This document shows, piece by piece, positions 6,975 to 10,649 of a stretch of DNA of 10,649 bases. Origin of the DNA: Gammaproteobacteria bacterium (lineage in GTDB: Bacteria; Pseudomonadota; Gammaproteobacteria; UBA9214); contig JAOTTU010000064.1 in assembly GCA_029864225.1 (NCBI GenBank), positions 1 through 10,649 of the forward strand. Reading direction: 5' to 3'. The notes beneath the pieces are model-generated. The model was not told the DNA's origin, did no database searches, and was given only the letters and a program-made list of their open reading frames with translations. The position numbers were made by a program, and so were the translations under genes. Position 1 is the stretch's first letter, and the number at the start of each line of letters is the position of its first letter.

Positions 6975-8075
6975 TCACAGGCGCATCGGCATAACCACAT
7001 AACGGCAGTCATTCACCCCCGGGGCGTGGATCAGTGCGCTGCTGTTCGCATCACTCAACAGGACTTCCACCTCCGGGCTTTGAATGGCACCCAGCACGTC
7101 CAGAAGATAAGTCACGTTGAAACCGACTAGCAGGGGTTCATGCTCGAAAGCGACCTCGATCTCCTCTACCGCCTCCTCCTGTTCAGGGTTATGTGCTTGA
7201 ATTTTAAGTATATTTTTTGAAATATCCAGACGAATCCCGCGGTATTTTTCGTTGGATAATATCGATGTCCGGGTCAGTGCCTGACGCAACACCTCGCGGT
7301 TGATCACCAGGCTCTTGTCGGCCCCCTTGGGAATGACGCGGTGGTAGTCCGGGAAACGCCCATCGATCAATTTGGAGGTAAAACGCAACACACTGGTGGT
7401 GATACGGAGATGATTGCTGCCGATCTCGACCTGCACCTCGGCATCGTCCTCCTCCAGCAGCCGGTGCAATTCCTGCACGCCCTTGCGCGGTACGATGACC
7501 TGTTGCTCGGTGTTAGCGCCGGTGTCCAGTGCGAACTCGCATAACGCCAGCCGATGACCGTCGGTGGCCACACCCCGCAAGACACCGTTGGCCGCCTCCA
7601 GCATCAAGCCATTCAGGTAGTAGCGCACATCCTGCTGGGCCATGGAAAAGGCGGTACGGTCGATCAGTCCCCGCAGGTCGTTTTGCGCGACCGCCAGCTT
7701 GCTCGCACTCTTGATCTTGTCGACCACCGGAAATTCGCTGGCCGGCATGGTGGCCAGGGTAAAACGACTATTGCCGGAACGGATGTGCGCGCGCTCATTC
7801 TTGATGGAAATATCGATGTCCGCCGCTTCGGGCAAGGTGCGACAGATATCCAGCAGTTTGCGTGCCGGCAGCGTGATATCACCGGTCTCGGTGACCGCGA
7901 CCTGTGCCTGTGCCTGCAACTCGACTTCGAGATCAGTGGCCGTCAGCTTGAGACTTTTCCTGGTGGCATTGAGCAGCACATTACCCAGTATCGGAAGAGT
8001 CTGACGGCGTTCAACAACACCGACTACCTGTTGCAGGGGTTTGAGCAGGGTTTCACGCTGTACGGTAAATTTCAT
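6975..8075 (-). CDS. dnaN: DNA polymerase III beta subunit (sliding clamp)
   Basis: Ring-shaped homodimeric clamp that holds DNA polymerase III and other partners on DNA. The 366-residue length is identical to E. coli DnaN. Family blocks include MKFTVQRETLLKPLQQVVGV and LPILGNVLL at the N terminus, ATDLEVELQA (46-55), the domain II block ATDGHRLAL, SKLIDGRFPDYHRVIP in the middle, and the C-terminal ending YVVMPMRL, which forms the hydrophobic partner-binding pocket with neighbouring residues. The ATG at 8073-8075 has no clear Shine-Dalgarno; the leader is almost pure A/T and overlaps the AT-rich part of the candidate oriC. It is followed by recF after 31 bases, and dnaN, recF and gyrB probably form one transcription unit. 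Its own promoter is likely to lie in the dnaA-dnaN gap or within dnaA. Confidence 0.99.
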   Translation of the reverse strand: MKFTVQRETLLKPLQQVVGVVERRQTLPILGNVLLNATRKSLKLTATDLEVELQAQAQVAVTETGDITLPARKLLDICRTLPEAADIDISIKNERAHIRSGNSRFTLATMPASEFPVVDKIKSASKLAVAQNDLRGLIDRTAFSMAQQDVRYYLNGLMLEAANGVLRGVATDGHRLALCEFALDTGANTEQQVIVPRKGVQELHRLLEEDDAEVQVEIGSNHLRITTSVLRFTSKLIDGRFPDYHRVIPKGADKSLVINREVLRQALTRTSILSNEKYRGIRLDISKNILKIQAHNPEQEEAVEEIEVAFEHEPLLVGFNVTYLLDVLGAIQSPEVEVLLSDANSSALIHAPGVNDCRYVVMPMRL

Positions 8076-8079
8076 AATA

Positions 8080-8100
8080 GATATATTTAAATATTTAAAG
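8080..8100. other. AT-rich probable DNA unwinding element
   Basis: This stretch is almost free of G and C, and contains the perfect palindrome ATATTTAAATAT (8083-8094) and a 13-mer GATATATTTAAAT (8080-8092) that resembles the E. coli oriC 13-mer at 10 of 13 positions. It adjoins the dnaN start and would be melted after DnaA binds the boxes on the dnaA side. The role is inferred from composition and position. Confidence 0.5.
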
Positions 8101-8221
8101 ACTATTGTTAATGTAATTAGGCCTACCGAATACTGTGGGTAAGCAGTATAAACACTTTATCTACAGTCAGTTGCAAAGAGTATATCTGTTATTGAAAGCT
8201 CGTGATCAACAGTGGGCAAGC

Positions 8222-8230
8222 TGTGGATAA
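8222..8230 (-). promoter_or_regulatory. DnaA box, perfect (minus strand)
   Basis: TGTGGATAA on the plus strand is the exact complement of the high-affinity box TTATCCACA. It forms an 11-base inverted repeat (8222-8232 with 8254-8264) with the next perfect box. Confidence 0.9.
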
Positions 8231-8255
8231 CAGGGGATAAAAATAGCGCAAATTG

Positions 8256-8264
8256 TTATCCACA
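8256..8264 (+). promoter_or_regulatory. DnaA box, perfect (plus strand)
   Basis: Exact TTATCCACA. It is followed two bases later by a one-mismatch box TTACCCACA (8267-8275), which ends at the last base before the dnaA stop codon, so the two form a tandem pair. Confidence 0.9.
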
Positions 8265-8275
8265 CCTTACCCACA

Positions 8276-9625
8276 TCATGTCGTCATGGTTCTCAACAGG
8301 TTGCTATAGTCCTCATTGATGCGCGCATCGCTGTCCTTGAGTTCAACCACCTTGCGGCAGGCATGCAGGACGGTGGTATGGTCGCGGCCACCGAAGGCAT
8401 CACCAATTTCGGGCAGACTGTGCGTCGTCAGTTCCTTCGCCAGAGCCATGGCGATCTGGCGCGGCCGGGTAATGGTACGGCTGCGGCGTGGCGACAACAG
8501 GTCGGCCACGCGGATCTTGTAGTATTCAGCCACCACCTTCTGGATGTTGTCGATGGTCACCAGCTTGTCTTGCAGGGCCAGCAGGTCGCGCAGGGCCTCC
8601 TTGGTGAACTCCAGGGTGATGGGCCGGCCGGTGAACCGGGCGCTGGCCATGACGCGACGCAGGGCGCCTTCCAGTTCGCGGATGTTGGACTGGATGCGCT
8701 TGGCAATGAAAAACGCCACGTCATCCGGTAGCTCGATATTGTTCTGGGTGGCCTTGTTCATGAGAATGGCCACGCGGGTTTCCAGTTCCGCCGGTTCGAT
8801 GGCAGCGGTCAGACCCCAGCCGAAACGCGACTTGAGGCGCTCTTCCAGGCCATTGACCTCTTTGGGGTATCGGTCACAGGTCAGGATTACCTGCTGCTGA
8901 CCTTCGAGTAACGCATTGAATGTATGGAAGAATTCCTCCTGCGAACGCTCCTTTCCGGCAAAGAACTGGATATCATCGATGAGCAGGGCATCCACTGTCC
9001 GGTAGTAGCGCTTGAACTCGTTGATGGCGTTATGCTGCAGCGCCTTGACCATGTCGGCGACGAAGCGTTCCGAGTGCAGGTAGATCACGCGCGCAGCGGG
9101 GTTGCGCTCCAGGATCAGGTTGCCCACGGCATGCATGAGGTGGGTCTTGCCGAGACCGACACCGCCATAGATGAATAGCGGGTTGTAGGCCCCGCCCGGG
9201 TTTTCGCCGACCTGGATGGAGGCCGCGCGCGCCAGCTGATTGGACTTGCCGCCGACAAAGGAATCGAAGGTGAACTCAGGGTTCAGGTTGCTCTTGTACT
9301 GTACCGGTGCCGGCTGGTCTGCCACACCGGCCCCGGGGGCAACGGCCGGTGCCGGTGCCGTCAGCGGGTCTGGCGCCCGGTTGCTGCTGCCGATATCGAG
9401 CTGCACCCTGGTGGTGGTGTCCGGACCGAGGTCATGCAGGGTGCGGGAGATGATATCGAAGTGGTGTTTCCTGACCCAGTCGAGGACGAACTGGTTGGGT
9501 GCCAGCAGGCGCAGGCTGTCCGGGGTCTCGACGGCGTGCAGGGGGCGTATCCAGGTGTTGAACTGTTGCTCGGGTATTTCGTGTTCAAGACGAACCAGAC
9601 ATTGTTGCCAGAGCGACACCCCCAC
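8276..9625 (-). CDS. dnaA: Chromosomal replication initiator protein DnaA
   Basis: AAA+ initiator that binds DnaA boxes, melts oriC and recruits DnaB; it also regulates transcription. The protein has 449 residues, against 467 in E. coli, and the shortening lies mainly in the Pro/Ala-rich domain II linker (about 81-110). Domain I has W6 and F46. In domain III, Walker A is GGVGLGKT (154-161), Walker B LLIDD (214-218), the arginine-finger position is R267 and sensor II is R316 in NIRELEGAL. The domain IV signature GGRDHTTVLHACRKV (412-426) reads the box. The start is GTG at 9623-9625, giving MGVSLWQQC, the same spacing as P. aeruginosa (MSVELWQQC). GGGGGA on the minus strand (9634-9639) lies 8 bases upstream. 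A second GTG two codons later (9617-9619) is a less likely start. dnaN follows after 200 bases, past the candidate origin. Confidence 0.99.
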   Translation of the reverse strand: MGVSLWQQCLVRLEHEIPEQQFNTWIRPLHAVETPDSLRLLAPNQFVLDWVRKHHFDIISRTLHDLGPDTTTRVQLDIGSSNRAPDPLTAPAPAVAPGAGVADQPAPVQYKSNLNPEFTFDSFVGGKSNQLARAASIQVGENPGGAYNPLFIYGGVGLGKTHLMHAVGNLILERNPAARVIYLHSERFVADMVKALQHNAINEFKRYYRTVDALLIDDIQFFAGKERSQEEFFHTFNALLEGQQQVILTCDRYPKEVNGLEERLKSRFGWGLTAAIEPAELETRVAILMNKATQNNIELPDDVAFFIAKRIQSNIRELEGALRRVMASARFTGRPITLEFTKEALRDLLALQDKLVTIDNIQKVVAEYYKIRVADLLSPRRSRTITRPRQIAMALAKELTTHSLPEIGDAFGGRDHTTVLHACRKVVELKDSDARINEDYSNLLRTMTT

Positions 9626-9633
9626 CAGTCAAA

Positions 9634-9639
9634 TCCCCC
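9634..9639 (-). promoter_or_regulatory. dnaA ribosome-binding site
   Basis: GGGGGA on the minus strand, 8 bases before the GTG at 9625, is the only good Shine-Dalgarno candidate. An in-frame TGA lies two codons upstream of that GTG (9629-9631), so the start is confined to the GTG at 9625 or the one at 9619. The spacing favours 9625. Confidence 0.6.
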
Positions 9640-9675
9640 TTTTGTTGTTGCAAATCGGCTACCGAGGGGCAGCAG

Positions 9676-9704
9676 TCTATACCTGTCGCTGAAAGTTATC
9701 CACA
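9676..9704 (-). promoter_or_regulatory. Probable dnaA promoter overlapped by a DnaA box
   Basis: TATAGA on the minus strand (9676-9681) is a fair -10 element about 50 bases before the dnaA start. The -35 position, with a 17-base spacer, falls on 9699-9704 (TGTGGA), a poor match that lies inside the DnaA box at 9696-9704. This layout would let DnaA repress or tune its own transcription. The promoter call is inference from weak hexamers. Confidence 0.4.
9696..9704 (+). promoter_or_regulatory. DnaA box, perfect, in the dnaA-rpmH gap
   Basis: Exact TTATCCACA. It is the only perfect box on this side of dnaA. Its position over the expected dnaA -35 region suggests autoregulation, although a share in origin function cannot be excluded. 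Confidence 0.85.
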
Positions 9705-9735
9705 CCCTGAGACGGCGGTCGGGGTACTTTTCCGG

Positions 9736-9765
9736 TTGACAGTGCGGGCGTTAAAACAGTACCCT
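9736..9765 (+). promoter_or_regulatory. Probable sigma-70 promoter for rpmH-rnpA
   Basis: A consensus -35 TTGACA (9736-9741) is followed after 18 bases by TACCCT (9760-9765), which keeps the conserved TA and final T of a -10. The rpmH start is 67 bases further on. A strong promoter at this place is normal for the rpmH operon. The -10 is weak, so the exact hexamer is less sure than the -35. Confidence 0.55.
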
Positions 9766-9832
9766 TTGCGGCCTTTTCCCGCCCGCCGGTGGCGTGGACT
9801 ACTTCATTGTTATTTTTGGGATTTGGTGTGCC

Positions 9833-9967
9833 ATGAAAAGAACATTTCAACCCAGCAACCTGAAGCGCAAGCGGACCCACGGGTTTCGTGCCCGCATGAG
9901 TACGAAGAGCGGCAGGGCCATTATCAAGGCACGTCGCGCCAAGGGCCGCGCTCGGCTGGCTGTCTGA
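9833..9967 (+). CDS. rpmH: Large ribosomal subunit protein bL34
   Basis: A 44-residue, very basic protein of the 50S ribosomal subunit. The sequence MKRTFQPSNLKRKRTHGFRA followed by RMSTKSGRAIIKARRAKGRA and RLAV is the complete, classic bL34 and matches the family length. The ATG at 9833 is followed by a TGA stop at 9965-9967. The stretch GGGA, 11 bases before the start, is a weak ribosome-binding site. It is the first gene of the rpmH-rnpA-yidD-yidC cluster, divergent from dnaA, and it is likely transcribed from the TTGACA promoter upstream. Confidence 0.98.
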   Translation: MKRTFQPSNLKRKRTHGFRARMSTKSGRAIIKARRAKGRARLAV

Positions 9968-9988
9968 AGCGGCATCCTGCGTCCAGGC

Positions 9989-10345
9989 GTGACGCGTTTC
10001 CCACGGCAGGCGCGTCTGACAGAGCCCGCCGAATTCAAACGGGTTTTTGATGGCTGCCGCTGCAAGGCAAGCGACCGCTGGTTCACGGTATTGGCCATCC
10101 CAAATGGCCGGGAGTCCCCGCGATTGGGTCTGGTTGTCTCCCGCAAGGCGGCGCGCAGAGCCGTGGCGCGCAACCGGATCAAGCGCCAGCTTCGGGAAAG
10201 CTTCCGCCATACGCAGACCCGGCTGGGGGGGCTGGACATCGTCGTCATCGGACGCCCCGGCATCGACCTGCAGGACAACAAGGCCCTCGCCCAGGCCCTC
10301 GAAAATATCTGGACACGATTGATCAAGACATGCGCTGGCTTGTAA
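9989..10345 (+). CDS. rnpA: Ribonuclease P protein component (C5)
   Basis: A small basic protein that binds the RNase P RNA and helps it cleave the 5' leaders of precursor tRNAs. It has 118 residues, a normal length. The N terminus FPRQARLTEPAEFKRVFDG is the typical opening, and RKAARRAVARNRIKRQLRES (53-72) is the RNR signature that contacts the catalytic RNA. The start is GTG at 9989; the frame upstream opens only after the rpmH stop, 21 bases before, and offers no better start. There is no clear Shine-Dalgarno, so coupling to rpmH is likely. The 3' end overlaps yidD by 16 bases in a different frame, as commonly seen. Confidence 0.97.
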   Translation: MTRFPRQARLTEPAEFKRVFDGCRCKASDRWFTVLAIPNGRESPRLGLVVSRKAARRAVARNRIKRQLRESFRHTQTRLGGLDIVVIGRPGIDLQDNKALAQALENIWTRLIKTCAGL

Positions 10346-10566
10346 TACAGCTCATCAAAGCCTATCGGTTGCTACTCAGTCCCTGGCTGGGCGGACACTG
10401 CCGTTTCCATCCCACCTGCTCCTGTTATGCCATTATCGCCATTGAACGCTTCGGCGTGCTGCGCGGCAGTGTGCTGGCCGTCCGCCGCCTGTTACGTTGC
10501 CACCCGTGGCACGCGGGTGGCAACGACCCGGTGCCCGACAAGGATGTGAGTCACAGCCATGGATAA
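10330..10566 (+). CDS. yidD: Membrane protein insertion efficiency factor YidD
   Basis: A 78-residue protein that associates with the inner face of the cytoplasmic membrane and assists YidC-dependent insertion. The family pattern is complete: LIKAYRLLLSPWLGGHCRFH (8-27), PTCSCYAIIAIERFG with the conserved Cys residues, LAVRRLLRCHPW and GGNDPVP near the C terminus. The ATG at 10330 lies inside the 3' end of rnpA (16-base overlap), and its own end overlaps the yidC start by 8 bases. These overlaps point to translational coupling within one operon. No signal peptide is seen. Confidence 0.96.
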   Translation: MRWLVIQLIKAYRLLLSPWLGGHCRFHPTCSCYAIIAIERFGVLRGSVLAVRRLLRCHPWHAGGNDPVPDKDVSHSHG

Positions 10567-10649
10567 CCAGCGTTTGTTCCTGTTCGTTGCGCTCTCCTTC
10601 GTGATGCTGCTGTTATGGCAGGCCTGGATGGAGGACTACGGTCCCCGGC
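10559..10649 (+). CDS. yidC: Membrane protein insertase YidC, N-terminal part
   Basis: Inner-membrane insertase that places proteins into the membrane alone or with SecYEG. Only the first 30 residues are in the window; the gene runs off the right edge. They read MDNQRLFLFVALSFVMLLLW then QAWMEDYGPR, the typical gammaproteobacterial YidC opening with the first membrane segment at about residues 5-22. The start ATG overlaps the end of yidD (TAA at 10564-10566). Further genes of this cluster (mnmE, then mnmG, rsmG, parA, parB) would be expected beyond the edge, but this is inference from gene order elsewhere. Confidence 0.95.
   Translation, partial: MDNQRLFLFVALSFVMLLLWQAWMEDYGPR

Larger units (their letters stand above)
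8076..8275. other. oriC: Candidate chromosomal replication origin (oriC) between dnaN and dnaA
   Basis: The 200 bases between dnaN and dnaA hold two perfect DnaA boxes (8222-8230 minus, 8256-8264 plus), one-mismatch boxes at 8134-8142 (minus, TTACCCACA), 8157-8165 (plus, TTATCTACA) and 8267-8275 (plus, TTACCCACA), and a weaker one at 8232-8240 (minus, TTATCCCCT). A block beside dnaN (8076-8100) is about 92% A/T and would suit duplex opening. There is a single GATC, at 8204-8207. An origin next to dnaA is usual in this group. The gap on the other side of dnaA has only one box, so I favour this side. That is inference, because in Pseudomonas the region upstream of dnaA has also been linked to origin function. 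Confidence 0.75.

Noticed and set aside
8050..8056. GTTTCAC in dnaN as a parS half-site
   Set aside because: It is followed by GCTGTAC, not GTGAAAC. There is no palindrome and the central CACGTG is lost.
9677..10210. Long minus-strand reading frame opposite rpmH and rnpA
   Set aside because: It is antisense to two well-identified genes in GC-rich DNA and shows no family motif.

Overview
The window is the chromosomal replication-origin region of a gammaproteobacterium. The gene order matches the Pseudomonas-type origin: (yidC-yidD-rnpA-rpmH)/dnaA-dnaN-recF-gyrB, facing lptA-like acyltransferase, gmhB and glyS. The GC-rich coding sequence, the gammaproteobacterial GyrB length (806 aa) and the protein motifs all fit this class. 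Gene order suggests a Pseudomonas-like or deep-branching (for example Chromatiales-like) member, but the genus cannot be fixed from this sequence.

Left region (1-3071, plus strand). The 3' part of glyS is followed by a 403-base intergenic stretch that carries two inverted copies of a CGCAGAG/CGCAAAG-type repeat. Then comes a tight, probably co-transcribed trio: a small MazG-like nucleotide pyrophosphohydrolase, a GmhB-like HAD phosphatase and a PlsC-family acyltransferase. The GmhB-like protein has lost two of the Asp residues expected to bind Mg2+. An AT-rich intergenic stretch (3072-3400) separates this trio from gyrB, which converges on it.

Central region (3401-9625, minus strand). dnaA, dnaN, recF and gyrB encode the initiator, the sliding clamp, the RecF repair ATPase and the gyrase B subunit. 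The 200 bases between dnaA and dnaN hold two perfect DnaA boxes in inverted orientation, several one-mismatch boxes and a very AT-rich block beside dnaN. This is the best oriC candidate. Two parS-like centromere sites (ParB targets) lie inside recF, 621 bp apart. Each one encodes the peptide FHVE in RecF.

Right region (9626-10649, plus strand). The intergenic stretch upstream of dnaA holds one more perfect DnaA box over the probable dnaA promoter, and a probable sigma-70 promoter for rpmH on the other strand. rpmH, rnpA, yidD and the start of yidC then follow with short gaps or overlaps, linking ribosome assembly, RNase P and membrane protein insertion.

Most of the window is conserved core machinery and I see no unknown multi-gene system. 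The points most worth a second look are the altered GmhB active site, the parS pair in recF, the symmetric DnaA-box layout in the candidate oriC, and the inverted repeat pair upstream of the MazG-like gene.
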